A DNA stretch of 64,000 bases from an uncultured Clostridia bacterium (GCA_947174415.1 CAMWIW010000003.1:1-64000), one strand, 5' to 3'; positions 18,236-27,649 are shown, numbered from the stretch's first letter. The notes: a model not told the origin generated them from the sequence alone. Made by a program: numbers and translations.

Positions 18236-19536
18236 TGGTAAGCGAGGAAATGCTCAAAGACGTTGAACTGCGTCTTGACAAAATGACAATCTACGAGGTT
18301 CGGCAAATCGCGCGTGAAGTAAAAGCCCACGCAACCAGCGGGCAAAAAGGCACTATCATTGAAGCGATTTTGGATATCGCGCGCGGAGAGGCGGAGTTCG
18401 CCCCCGTGTCAAAACGCGGCGCTCCCCCTAAATCGGACAAGTACGACGAAAAGTTGGTTTCCGATATTTTGGGTTTAAGGGAATATTTTTCCGCATTAAA
18501 ACACGGCGAGAAAAGCGACCCTACGATGAGAGTGAACGATTCCGGATACGAATGCGGTCTGCTTTCGGAAAAGGAATACCGCGGTTACCTTGACTTTGAC
18601 GGACAGAACTGTTTTCTTCACGCCGAAGAAAAAGTTTTTATTTCCGAGTTTTTCGTAACGAGATTTTCTTTACGCATCGGCGATTTTATTGTTTGCAAGG
18701 GAAGAAAAAAGAACTTAGCCGACCTTGTTGGCGTATGTAAAATTCTGACCGTAAACGGCTTACCGGCAGAAGAAAGCGATTTCAGACGCGACTTTTCTTC
18801 ACTCACGTATTTGTATCCGTCTATGCGCGTCCGTCTTTCTTGCGGATTAGACGCGGCATTGAGAATGATTGACCTTTTCGCACCGGTGGCGCTCGGTCAA
18901 AGAGGGGTGATTTCCGCCCCTGCAAACAGCGGCAAAACCACACTAATAAAATTGATTGCCCACGGAATATGTGCCAATTACCGCGATTTTGAGGTAATAA
19001 TTCTAACCCTTGGCGCACGCCCCGAAGAGATAACCGAATTTTCAAAATCAAGCGATAAGGTAACTTATTTTTACACCTCTTTCGATAAGTCCGACGAAGA
19101 GAATTTATCCCGTGCAACTCTTGCATTCGAGTACGCTAAACGGCTTGTCGAGCTTCATAAAAACGCAATCGTTCTCGTGGACGGATTATATGAAAATATT
19201 CCCACAGAACAAATCAAGAATTTTCTTTCTTGTGCAATTAACGCCGAGGAGGGCGGTTCTTTAACCGTGCTTGCCTCAATGCCGCAAGAGTTTAATTATG
19301 CGGGCGTTGCTAATATGGTCGTTAACCTTTCGCCCGTTCTTGCGGCGCAAAGGATTTATCCCGCAATCGATATTTTAAAGACTTATTCGGGCAGGGAAGA
19401 AGTGCTTTTAAACGAAGAGGAAATAAAGCTGTCGCATAAGCTTCGCGCAAAGCTTGCGCAAGGTTCGGCAGCCGAAGAAATAATTAAGCTTTTCAAAGAG
19501 ACAGAAAACAACGAAGAGCTTGCAAAACTTATATAA
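18235..19536 (+). CDS. Divergent Rho-like hexameric ATPase
   Basis: MTIYEVRQIAREVKA Rho-N-like start; GQRGVISAPANSGKTTLIKLIAHGI Walker A; AINAEEGGSLTVLASM and AAQRIYPAIDILKTYSGREEVLL align with Rho C-terminal motifs; canonical Q-/R-loops absent. Confidence 0.8.
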   Translation: MVSEEMLKDVELRLDKMTIYEVRQIAREVKAHATSGQKGTIIEAILDIARGEAEFAPVSKRGAPPKSDKYDEKLVSDILGLREYFSALKHGEKSDPTMRVNDSGYECGLLSEKEYRGYLDFDGQNCFLHAEEKVFISEFFVTRFSLRIGDFIVCKGRKKNLADLVGVCKILTVNGLPAEESDFRRDFSSLTYLYPSMRVRLSCGLDAALRMIDLFAPVALGQRGVISAPANSGKTTLIKLIAHGICANYRDFEVIILTLGARPEEITEFSKSSDKVTYFYTSFDKSDEENLSRATLAFEYAKRLVELHKNAIVLVDGLYENIPTEQIKNFLSCAINAEEGGSLTVLASMPQEFNYAGVANMVVNLSPVLAAQRIYPAIDILKTYSGREEVLLNEEEIKLSHKLRAKLAQGSAAEEIIKLFKETENNEELAKLI

Positions 19537-19537
19537 A

Positions 19538-20818
19538 ATGGCTGATAAAAATTTATTTACCGACAGAGTAAAGATTACAATTAAATCGGGCGACGGCGGG
19601 GACGGAATGAATTCGTTCAAGTCCTTTAAGGGCAAACCCGCTTGCGGACCGGACGGCGGCGACGGCGGAAACGGCGGAAACGTCTATATTCAGGCGGACG
19701 GCAGCGTTAGCGACTTGCTGTCCTTTCGTTATACGAGCAAATATTTTGCCGGCGACGGTGAGAGAGGGGGCTCGAATAAGTGTTTCGGCAAGTTTGGGCA
19801 AGACGTGGTTATCAAAGTCCCCTTAGGCACGGTCGTAAAGGACTTTGAAAGCGGAGCTGTCATAGCCGATATGTTTGAGGACGGAGAAAAAAAACTCATT
19901 CAGGAGGGCGGAAGAGGGGGTAAAGGTAACGTTCGGTTTACGACTTCGCGCCGCCATGCCCCTAATTTTGCACAGAAAGGTGAAAAAACCGAGCCGCACG
20001 TTCTTGTATTAGAGCTAAAAGTGATAGCCGATGTGGGCATAATAGGCTTTCCTAACGTTGGCAAGTCCACCCTTCTATCGAAAATATCGGCGGCAAAACC
20101 CAAAATTGCAAATTATCACTTTACGACCCTTTCGCCGAATTTAGGCGTCGTTAAATATTACGACAATTCTTTCGTTGCTGCGGACATTCCAGGGCTTATC
20201 GAGGGCGCTGCGGACGGCGCAGGGCTTGGGCACGATTTTCTGCGCCATATCGAAAGAACGCGCATGCTCGTTCACGTCATAGATATTTCGGGAACTGAAG
20301 GGCGCGACCCCGTTGAAGATTTTAAAAAGATTAATCTTGAATTAAAGGGTTATTCGGAAAAATTAGCGGCCTTGCCGCAGATAATCGCGCTTAATAAATG
20401 CGACGTTTTCGGCGCGGAAGAGAACGCAAAAATCTTTAAGAAAAAGTACGGTAAAAAGTATAAAATCTGCCCGATAACCGCAGTCAGCGGCGAGGGTACG
20501 GAAGAGCTTATTTCAAGCATATTCGGCACTCTATCGTCGTTGCCGGCCGTTTCCCGTATGGAAATTGACGAAGATTTCACGTACCGCAAAAGCGGCAATC
20601 TGGGCTTCGAAATCTATTTGGACGGAGACGTCTATGTGGTCGTCGGCGACCTTGTGGATATGCTTTGCAGAAACGTGGTTTTAAACGACCCCGACTCAAT
20701 GGCGTACTTCCAAAAAATAATCCGCGAAAAGGGCGTAATTTCAAAACTGAAAGAAATGGGCATAAAGGAAAACGACACCGTTTCAATCGGCGACGTTGAA
20801 TTCGATTTTATACCTTAG
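19538..20818 (+). CDS. obgE: GTPase ObgE/CgtA
   Basis: FTDRVKITIKSGDGGDGMNSFKSFKG; GFPNVGKSTLLSKISAAKPKIANYHFTTLSPNLGVV; start at MADKNLF. Confidence 0.97.
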   Translation: MADKNLFTDRVKITIKSGDGGDGMNSFKSFKGKPACGPDGGDGGNGGNVYIQADGSVSDLLSFRYTSKYFAGDGERGGSNKCFGKFGQDVVIKVPLGTVVKDFESGAVIADMFEDGEKKLIQEGGRGGKGNVRFTTSRRHAPNFAQKGEKTEPHVLVLELKVIADVGIIGFPNVGKSTLLSKISAAKPKIANYHFTTLSPNLGVVKYYDNSFVAADIPGLIEGAADGAGLGHDFLRHIERTRMLVHVIDISGTEGRDPVEDFKKINLELKGYSEKLAALPQIIALNKCDVFGAEENAKIFKKKYGKKYKICPITAVSGEGTEELISSIFGTLSSLPAVSRMEIDEDFTYRKSGNLGFEIYLDGDVYVVVGDLVDMLCRNVVLNDPDSMAYFQKIIREKGVISKLKEMGIKENDTVSIGDVEFDFIP

Positions 20819-20826
20819 GAGAAATG

Positions 20827-21123
20827 ATGTTAACTTCAAAACAGCGTAGTAAATTAAAAAGCCTTGCCGCAAACATTACCCCGATTGGGCAAGTCGGCAA
20901 GGAAGGGATAGGGGAAAATATGCTTGCAAGCTTTTCCGACTGTCTTGAAAAGCGCGAGCTTATAAAAATCAATATTTTGGAAAATGCAGACGGTGAACCG
21001 CAAGAGATCGGCCGAGAGCTCGCAGCAAAGCTTTCTGCAGAGTGCGTAATCGTAATAGGCAGAAAGGCGGTATTATACCGCCCCTCGAAACGTAAAGATA
21101 TTGAGCATATTAAACTCAATTAA
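20827..21123 (+). CDS. yhbY: YhbY family RNA-binding protein (CRM domain)
   Basis: LTSKQRSKLKSLAANITPIGQVGKEGI...VIVIGRKAVLYRPS. Confidence 0.92.
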   Translation: MLTSKQRSKLKSLAANITPIGQVGKEGIGENMLASFSDCLEKRELIKINILENADGEPQEIGRELAAKLSAECVIVIGRKAVLYRPSKRKDIEHIKLN

Positions 21124-21856
21124 ACACCAAAGCCACAGCAGAAAGAATAATCATTATTCCGCCGCTCACAATATAGTATATGGGAAAAAAGGTGAAGTAG
21201 CTTAGTGCAAGAAGCGCAGCGCCCGACCAAAACAGCGGCGCGCAAAGTTTTCTTGAAAAGCGCAGCTTAATACGCTTAAATAAATTCGGCTTTTTTGCTT
21301 CTTCGTAAACGTACTTTTCAGGCAAAAGCTCGTTCTTTTTTAAAGAAGAAAACACTTCGTCTATTCCTGCAATATCTATTGAAAAGTTGCTTGCGAGTAT
21401 TGCTGCTTCGGCTGAACATTTAACGCAGTAAATTTTCTTTTCGCCATCGCATTTAAACTTGATTATGCGCGCGACGTCGTCCTCTGTCAACGGCTGCATT
21501 TTAAAGTTGAAAAAATACGATACACCCCCACATATGACCCGTTTTCCGCGTATTTTGGCGTCATCTCCCAAACATTTTTTAAAAAGAGTTTTCACGTCTT
21601 CGTCGCGGGATAAAGACAGATGCAATGCAAGAAGTTTCTTTTGCTTTTCGTCTTTGGATAAAAGTAGGGATTTACTTTGTTTTCCGCTTATGTAAAGATA
21701 CGCAAGAGTGCCGAAAAGCACCCCGCCCAATACACCGAAGACAAGCCCTATAACCGCGCTTTTGGTATAGAACCTGATAGCCGTAAAAAACAGTAGAAAC
21801 GCGCATACGGCAGCAAACAAAGTATCTAAAATCAAGGGTAAATTCAATCTTCTCAT
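21116..21856 (-). CDS. Hypothetical membrane protein
   Basis: Four hydrophobic segments with soluble middle domain; start at MRRLNLPL. Confidence 0.65.
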   Translation of the reverse strand: MRRLNLPLILDTLFAAVCAFLLFFTAIRFYTKSAVIGLVFGVLGGVLFGTLAYLYISGKQSKSLLLSKDEKQKKLLALHLSLSRDEDVKTLFKKCLGDDAKIRGKRVICGGVSYFFNFKMQPLTEDDVARIIKFKCDGEKKIYCVKCSAEAAILASNFSIDIAGIDEVFSSLKKNELLPEKYVYEEAKKPNLFKRIKLRFSRKLCAPLFWSGAALLALSYFTFFPIYYIVSGGIMIILSAVALVFN

Positions 21857-21892
21857 ATTCAAATTATTGCCGCGATTTTTAGTAAATAAACT

Positions 21893-23023
21893 ATGAAAAT
21901 AGCACTTTACGGCGGGGCTTTCAATCCCGTTCATTTGGAACATCTTAATATTGTTCTTGCCGCCAAAGAGCGGTTGGGGCTTGACAAAATTATAGTTATT
22001 CCCACCAATATTTCACCCCACAAGAAAGGCGAGCTTTGCGCCAGAGGTAAAGACAGGCTTAAGATGTGCCGGCTTGCCTTTGAAGGCGTCCAAGGAGTTG
22101 AGGTTTCCGACGTGGAATTGAAGCGCGGCGGCGTAAGCTATTCTTACGTAACCTGCCGCCATTTCAAGAAAATTTACAGCGAGGACGAGCTTTACTTTAT
22201 TATCGGCGCGGATATGCTTAAATCGTTCGAATTCTGGAAAGAACCCGAAGAAATATTAAAGTGCGCAACCCTTGCAGTTTGCGCCCGCGAGAATGAGGAA
22301 GAGCTCACTGCGTTAATAAAGAAGTTTCAAAAGCACTTTAAAAAGGATATCGTTAATTTCGGTTACGTCGGAAAACCCGTGAGCTCAACCCGTGTAAGAA
22401 CTCTTGCCGCTTTGGGCGAGGATACGGCAGGATTAGTTTCCGAAAGCGTGCGACTCTATATCCGCAAACACAGAATTTACGAAATCCCCGAGATTTCAGG
22501 CGTAAGAAAATATCTTACTGACTCGCGTTGGCAACATACCGTGCGTGTAGCCGTTCTTGTAGCGGAGTACAGGCGTGCAGCAGGCGTTTACGAATTTGAC
22601 GCAATCACCGCGGCGGCTCTGCACGACTGCGCAAAATATATTGCGCCTGACGCGGCCGAGCTTAAAAAATTCGTTCCCCCCAAGGGCGTGCCTGAGCCCG
22701 TTATGCATCAATACAGCGGAGCGTTCGTTGCGGAGCATACGTTCGGTGTTAAGGACGAGGTGATTTTGAACGCAATCCGCTACCACACGAGCGGCAGAGA
22801 GAATATGTCAAACCTTGAAAAACTGATATTTCTTGCCGATTTGTTGGAAGAAGGCAGGGATTTCGAAGGTGCTGACGCGCTAAGGGCGAAGTTAAAGGAC
22901 GGGTTAGACTGTTGTCTTATTGCAGCTCTCGAACACCAGATTAATTATTTGAAATCTACGGGCGAGCCCGTTTATCCGCTGACGGAACGGGCTTATAAAT
23001 ATCTGAAAGAGGTAATTTTATGA
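21893..23023 (+). CDS. nadD: Bifunctional nicotinate-nucleotide adenylyltransferase / YqeK-like HD hydrolase
   Basis: YGGAFNPVHLEHLNIV (NadD) plus C-terminal HTVRVAVLVAEY...AALHDCAKYI HD domain (YqeK) in one ORF. Confidence 0.92.
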   Translation: MKIALYGGAFNPVHLEHLNIVLAAKERLGLDKIIVIPTNISPHKKGELCARGKDRLKMCRLAFEGVQGVEVSDVELKRGGVSYSYVTCRHFKKIYSEDELYFIIGADMLKSFEFWKEPEEILKCATLAVCARENEEELTALIKKFQKHFKKDIVNFGYVGKPVSSTRVRTLAALGEDTAGLVSESVRLYIRKHRIYEIPEISGVRKYLTDSRWQHTVRVAVLVAEYRRAAGVYEFDAITAAALHDCAKYIAPDAAELKKFVPPKGVPEPVMHQYSGAFVAEHTFGVKDEVILNAIRYHTSGRENMSNLEKLIFLADLLEEGRDFEGADALRAKLKDGLDCCLIAALEHQINYLKSTGEPVYPLTERAYKYLKEVIL

Positions 23024-23370
23024 CGAGCAAAGAAAAAGCGCTATTAATTTGTGAATATTTATCGTCCAAAAAGGCGAAAGGAATAGTTTATATCGCGGTT
23101 GAACATAAGACCAGCCTTTGCGACTATTTCGTGGTTGCGGGCGGTTCTTCAAAGACGCAGGTTAAATCTTTGGGTGAAAATCTCGAAGAGCTTTTGGAGA
23201 AACAGCACGGCTTGATACCCCGCCGCCGCGAAGGCGTGCGCGAGGGTAGGTGGGCTGTTTTGGACTATGCCGACGTTATCGTGCATATTTTCGGCGACGA
23301 AGAGCGCGATTTTTATAACCTTGAACGCCTTTGGGAAGACGGGGAAAACCTTGTAAGATACGAAGATTAA
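23020..23370 (+). CDS. rsfS: Ribosome silencing factor RsfS
   Basis: CDYFVVAGGSSKTQVKSLGENLEE...WAVLDYADVIVHIFGDEERDFYNLERLW. Confidence 0.95.
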   Translation: MTSKEKALLICEYLSSKKAKGIVYIAVEHKTSLCDYFVVAGGSSKTQVKSLGENLEELLEKQHGLIPRRREGVREGRWAVLDYADVIVHIFGDEERDFYNLERLWEDGENLVRYED

Positions 23371-23385
23371 CTTAATCAAATTGAA

Positions 23386-23418
23386 CGGGCGCGCGCCTTA
23401 ATTTAAGGCGCGCGCCCG
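23386..23418. terminator. Perfect 15-bp bidirectional terminator hairpin
   Basis: CGGGCGCGCGCCTTA-att-TAAGGCGCGCGCCCG; converges two genes. Confidence 0.8.
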
Positions 23419-23422
23419 TATT

Positions 23423-23650
23423 TCATTTTTTAAACTCTATTTCTTTGGGTTCTGAATAGTTTGCTTTTCTTGCCCGTTTCTTTTCAACTATGTAATAGAC
23501 GGGCTCGGTTTTGGGGGGAGGCGGTTTTTTTTCTTCAACGGCGGGCGGCTTTTTTAAGGTAGTTATTCCAAGGTACGCAAGTTTAATGACGACAATCAGA
23601 ATAAAACAAAAAATAAAAGTCAAAAACAAATATAAAATCCCCATAAACAT
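23423..23650 (-). CDS. Small membrane protein with Pro/Lys-rich cytosolic tail
   Basis: 75 aa, one TM then KKPPPPKTEP; bounded by a terminator. Confidence 0.5.
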   Translation of the reverse strand: MFMGILYLFLTFIFCFILIVVIKLAYLGITTLKKPPAVEEKKPPPPKTEPVYYIVEKKRARKANYSEPKEIEFKK

Positions 23651-23725
23651 GATTACATTTTACCAACCGTAAGAAACAGTAATTTGTAAAATTTTATCCG
23701 TTTATGTTGGAAAAAGGGAAAGATT

Positions 23726-24490
23726 ATGGATAACTCAACTACAACGGCAAATACGCCCGTCTCTCAAAGTGAAAAACTTCTTTATTCTCAGTTCAGGCGC
23801 AAAATCAACGCCGAAGCAGCCCGCTCACAAATCAAAAAATTGGAATACGACTTGGCAAACGTCAAAGCGGGGGTGAACGTTCTTAAAAGCGCTTGTGCCG
23901 ACGCAAACTCTTTGGAGCTTGGCGCAGTGTGCGTTCTTCCAAGCTTTGTAAGAAACTGCTCGGTCTTTCTCGGAATGCAAAGAAAGTGCGGGTTGGTTGC
24001 GTGCATAAGTTCGCCCCACGGCGGCGACGCAACGCCCATAAAAGTTAAAGCCGTCAAGCGCGCTATAAACGACGGCGCTGACGAAGTAGAGGTAACCGCA
24101 CCCGTTGCGCACATTCGGGACGGAAATTTTTCTTACGTCAAAAAGGAATTTAAAAAACTGAAAAAAGCGGTCAAGCACAAGTCGCTCAGAATAGATTTGG
24201 AGAGCAATCTTTTATCTCACGAAGAAGTCGTTCGCGTGTGCAACATAGCCGCCGATTGCGGAGTTAATTCAATAAAGACGGGTTCGAGCGCGCTTTCAAG
24301 CGGAAACGAAATCGAACGCATAACTGAGATTAAATCTGCCGTAAAAGACAAATGTACTATAAAGGCGGAGGGGGTGGCAACCGTCTTGGAAATGTCAAGC
24401 GCGATAGATATGGGCGCAAGCGTAATAGGTAGTAAAAACGCTGCCGACGTAGCCCGCGCAATACTCACCGCAGCTGAGACCGAATTTTAA
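23726..24490 (+). CDS. DeoC-family aldolase (divergent)
   Basis: VCVLPSFV, AINDGADEVEV, GVNSIKTGSSALS, TIKAEGVATVLEM correspond to DeoC motifs. Confidence 0.75.
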   Translation: MDNSTTTANTPVSQSEKLLYSQFRRKINAEAARSQIKKLEYDLANVKAGVNVLKSACADANSLELGAVCVLPSFVRNCSVFLGMQRKCGLVACISSPHGGDATPIKVKAVKRAINDGADEVEVTAPVAHIRDGNFSYVKKEFKKLKKAVKHKSLRIDLESNLLSHEEVVRVCNIAADCGVNSIKTGSSALSSGNEIERITEIKSAVKDKCTIKAEGVATVLEMSSAIDMGASVIGSKNAADVARAILTAAETEF

Positions 24491-24506
24491 TTAAAAATAA
24501 ATCTTA

Positions 24507-24541
24507 AAAAAACTCTTGGACGGTTCAATCCAAGAGTTTTC
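24507..24541. terminator. Terminator downstream of deoC-like gene
   Basis: AAAACTCTTGGA-cggttcaa-TCCAAGAGTTTTCTT. Confidence 0.8.
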
Positions 24542-24546
24542 TTAAT

Positions 24547-24783
24547 TTATGTAATCTTATGTGCGGTTATTATCGTGTAACTGTAAGCGTTGATAGTGAT
24601 AATTATATCTTCGATTTCACAATACCAATTTTTTCCTTGTCTGTAAATTCTGCAACCCTTGTTTAAGACCTTTTGCTTACAATGTTCGACAACGTTATCC
24701 GTATCTAATTTAAGGTTCTTTTTTATTCTTGCAATTCCCATTTCGGTAGTGTGAACCTTATCTATATTTTCAAGTAAATCCAT
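24547..24783 (-). CDS. DUF3781-like small protein
   Basis: MDLLENIDKVHTTEMGIARIKKNL...RIYRQGKNWYCEIEDIIITINAYSYTIITAHKIT; the longer ORF to 24855 would overlap the helicase. Confidence 0.6.
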   Translation of the reverse strand: MDLLENIDKVHTTEMGIARIKKNLKLDTDNVVEHCKQKVLNKGCRIYRQGKNWYCEIEDIIITINAYSYTIITAHKIT

Positions 24784-24800
24784 TAAGTCGTCTCGCGCTT

Positions 24801-26015
24801 TTATCTCACTATAACCAACCGTTTTTTTGCTCGGGTTATTGCAGTGTACAGCCAACGGTGTTTGTCTTCTTTAAAGCAAAAGCTTTCGTCAAAGACAACC
24901 ACGCCGTTAAACTCGCTGCCTTGCGCTTTGTGGCACGAAATGCAGTAACCGTACTCAAATCTGTTCAGCGTCTCCGCGCCTACGATTTCCCCTTTATTAT
25001 TGAATTTAGGGAAGTAATCGCCCCGCTTATATCTGAAATTTCCGTCCTCGAAGTTACCCGTATCGAACCTTACCACTTCGGGGCACAGCTCGTTTGTAAA
25101 GTCGGGCAAAAATTGCATAAAGCCTATATGGTCCTTTAAATCGTAAAACGGGTCAACGACAGTGCCGATAATTCCGTTAATCAAATTAAATCTTTTTTCC
25201 GCGTCGATAAACTTTTCCCAATTATTCTGTATGCATATTAGCTTTTCGCCGCTTTTAGGCATTCCCTCAAAGCCGATAAGTCTTCTGACTTCTTCGTTTA
25301 TCTGCGCCCTCGTGCTGTTCGTGCCGCAAATAATCTGGTCGGCTTTCATAAGATAATTTTGCCGCCGTTCACCTGTAAAAGTTCTTCTGTCAACGACGAG
25401 CGCGCTATCGCCGAACTTGCCCAATGGCAAAGGCCGACCTTCGCGTGCTGCCTGTGAAAGCATAATTACGGGGTTATCCCGTTCGTGCCGCACTATGGTT
25501 TTTAACGTGTAATCGGGTGCGGTTAAAAATCCGTTCAAGCCCTCTACGGGCGGTAGCTGAGCGTTGTCTCCGCAAATCAAAAGCTTCACGCCAAAGCCCG
25601 CCAAATCAAGCAATAGCTCGTCCGAAACCATTGACGCCTCGTCCAAGACTATTAATTTTATGCTTTTATCAATGCTTTCGCGCCGCGTAAACCTCAACTT
25701 TTCAACGGTTACTTTTTTGCCGTTTAACGAAACTTCCGTCTCTTCCAAAATAGAGCGGTAAATGAGCTTGTGCACGGTAGTTGCGGGTATACCGTTTTTA
25801 ATAAGCACCGTAGCCGCTTTTCCCGTGGGAGTAACGAATGCCGCATGTTTTTCCGCGTCAAGTCCCAAAACCTCGCAAACGGTATGCTTTAAAAGGGTGG
25901 TCTTGCCCGTGCCCGCATAGCCTGCGAGTACGAAAGTCTGCCTCGTAGAGTGCAAAAACCAATCTTTAATTAATTTGCAAGCCTCAATCTGGTCGGCAGT
26001 CAATTCTTCAAGCAT
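24801..26015 (-). CDS. Dda-like SF1B DNA helicase
   Basis: LAGYAGTGKTTLLKHTV, PTGKAATVL, LIVLDEASMVSDELL, GDNAQLPPVEG, GYCISCHKAQGSEFNGVVVFDE. Confidence 0.85.
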   Translation of the reverse strand: MLEELTADQIEACKLIKDWFLHSTRQTFVLAGYAGTGKTTLLKHTVCEVLGLDAEKHAAFVTPTGKAATVLIKNGIPATTVHKLIYRSILEETEVSLNGKKVTVEKLRFTRRESIDKSIKLIVLDEASMVSDELLLDLAGFGVKLLICGDNAQLPPVEGLNGFLTAPDYTLKTIVRHERDNPVIMLSQAAREGRPLPLGKFGDSALVVDRRTFTGERRQNYLMKADQIICGTNSTRAQINEEVRRLIGFEGMPKSGEKLICIQNNWEKFIDAEKRFNLINGIIGTVVDPFYDLKDHIGFMQFLPDFTNELCPEVVRFDTGNFEDGNFRYKRGDYFPKFNNKGEIVGAETLNRFEYGYCISCHKAQGSEFNGVVVFDESFCFKEDKHRWLYTAITRAKKRLVIVR

Positions 26016-26100
26016 AATATTATTGTATCACACAAACAAAAGTTTTGGCAAGTTTCTGTGCCGGTTAAATTAAATTTATGATTAAATATTAAAATCACTA

Positions 26101-26129
26101 TTGACTATATTGACGAATTGCGGTATAAT
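26101..26129 (+). promoter_or_regulatory. Promoter upstream of pgi
   Basis: TTGACT - 17 nt - TATAAT. Confidence 0.8.
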
Positions 26130-26176
26130 TTTTATCGTGGAAAAAGCTTGAAAAAGTTAAATTTTGGAGGAAAACG

Positions 26177-27613
26177 ATGGCATATAAAACCAAAGAATGG
26201 CGCAACAGCATGCGCGTAACCGTGGACTATAACTATATGATGGCTAAATCCCTCGGCGAAAAGGGCGTAACCGATTCCGACTTGAAAGGGATAAAGGGCA
26301 AGGCTGAAAAAGCTTTCGATTACGTTATGGCAAACCGCGGCAAGGACGAGCTGTATATGGGTTGGACGGAGCTTCCGTACAATCAGGACGAAATAGTTGC
26401 GGACATTCTTGCAACCGCAAAACAAGTCAGAAAGAAGTTTAAATACTTTGTTGTTTTGGGCATAGGCGGCAGCGCGCTCGGTCCTATAATGGCTTTTAAC
26501 GCTTTAAAGCATCTTCACTATAACGAGCTTCCCCCCAAGAAGCGCGGCGGTCCTAAATTCTACGTCGAAGACAACGTTGACCCCGTAAGAATGCAAGCCC
26601 TTTTGGACGTTATCGTTCCAGAAGAAACCTGCTTCAACGTAATTTCGAAATCGGGCGCAACTTCCGAGACTATGACGCAGTTCTTAATTATTGCCGACAT
26701 TCTCGAAAAGAAGGGGCTCAGCCTTCCCGAGCATATGATATTCACCACGGACGCAAGCCGCGGTAACCTCATCAAAATTGACAACAAATACGGCGGAAAA
26801 ATCAAAAAATACGTACTTCCCGACGGTGTTGGCGGCAGATTTTCCGAGCTTTGCCCCGTTGGACTTCTTCCCGCGGCGGTGCTTGGAATAGATATAAAGG
26901 GTATGCTTGCAGGCGCTGCGTATATGGACGGGCTTTGCTCCAAACCCACGGTTGCCAAAAACCCCGCGCTTGCGTGCGCCGCATTGCAGTACGTAACTAT
27001 GATGCAGGGCAAAAATATCAACGTTTTAATGCCTTATTCGGACAATTTAAAACTTATGGCGGATTGGTACTGTCAGCTTTGGGCGGAGTCCCTCGGCAAG
27101 GCGGTTGATTTTGCAGGCAATAAAGTTAACGCGGGTACGACTCCCGTAAAATCCCTCGGCGTAACAGACCAACACTCGCAGGTTCAGCTCTATATTGAAG
27201 GTCCTTACGACAAGGTTATAACCTTTATTTCTGTAACGAATTACGGCTGCGAAATGCCAATTGCGCACGGCTGTGAAGATATTCCCGACGTAGGATTCCT
27301 CGGCGGACACACAATGCAAGAGCTTATCCAAGCCGAAAACAAGGCCACAGCTTACGCACTTATGAAGGCGGGCAGAATGAACTACACCATTAACCTTCCC
27401 GAAGTAAACGCGTTCACCTTAGGTCAGCTTATGTTCCTTTTGGAGTTGCAGACGGCTTATACGGGCGCACTTCTCAATATCGATACTTATAACCAACCCG
27501 GTGTAGAAAACGGCAAGAAAGCCACTTTCGCGCTTCTCGGCAAGAAGGGCTATGAAGGACAGAAAAAGGAAATGAACGACGCGCCCGCGCTCGAAGAAAA
27601 ATATATAGTATAA
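26177..27613 (+). CDS. pgi: Glucose-6-phosphate isomerase
   Basis: VVLGIGGSALGPIMAFNAL, NVISKSGATSETMTQFLI, GVGGRFSELCPVGLLPAAVLGI. Confidence 0.95.
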   Translation: MAYKTKEWRNSMRVTVDYNYMMAKSLGEKGVTDSDLKGIKGKAEKAFDYVMANRGKDELYMGWTELPYNQDEIVADILATAKQVRKKFKYFVVLGIGGSALGPIMAFNALKHLHYNELPPKKRGGPKFYVEDNVDPVRMQALLDVIVPEETCFNVISKSGATSETMTQFLIIADILEKKGLSLPEHMIFTTDASRGNLIKIDNKYGGKIKKYVLPDGVGGRFSELCPVGLLPAAVLGIDIKGMLAGAAYMDGLCSKPTVAKNPALACAALQYVTMMQGKNINVLMPYSDNLKLMADWYCQLWAESLGKAVDFAGNKVNAGTTPVKSLGVTDQHSQVQLYIEGPYDKVITFISVTNYGCEMPIAHGCEDIPDVGFLGGHTMQELIQAENKATAYALMKAGRMNYTINLPEVNAFTLGQLMFLLELQTAYTGALLNIDTYNQPGVENGKKATFALLGKKGYEGQKKEMNDAPALEEKYIV

Positions 27614-27624
27614 ATAGAGGAATA

Positions 27625-27649
27625 AGGGCGGGTTTTTCCCGCCCTTTTT
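27625..27649 (+). terminator. Intrinsic terminator of pgi
   Basis: GGGCGGG-ttttt-CCCGCCC TTTTT. Confidence 0.9.

Noticed and set aside
24784-24855. N-terminal extension of the DUF3781-like ORF overlapping the helicase 3' end
   Set aside because: The extension is out of frame within helicase coding sequence and lacks family similarity; an internal ATG at 24783 fits better.
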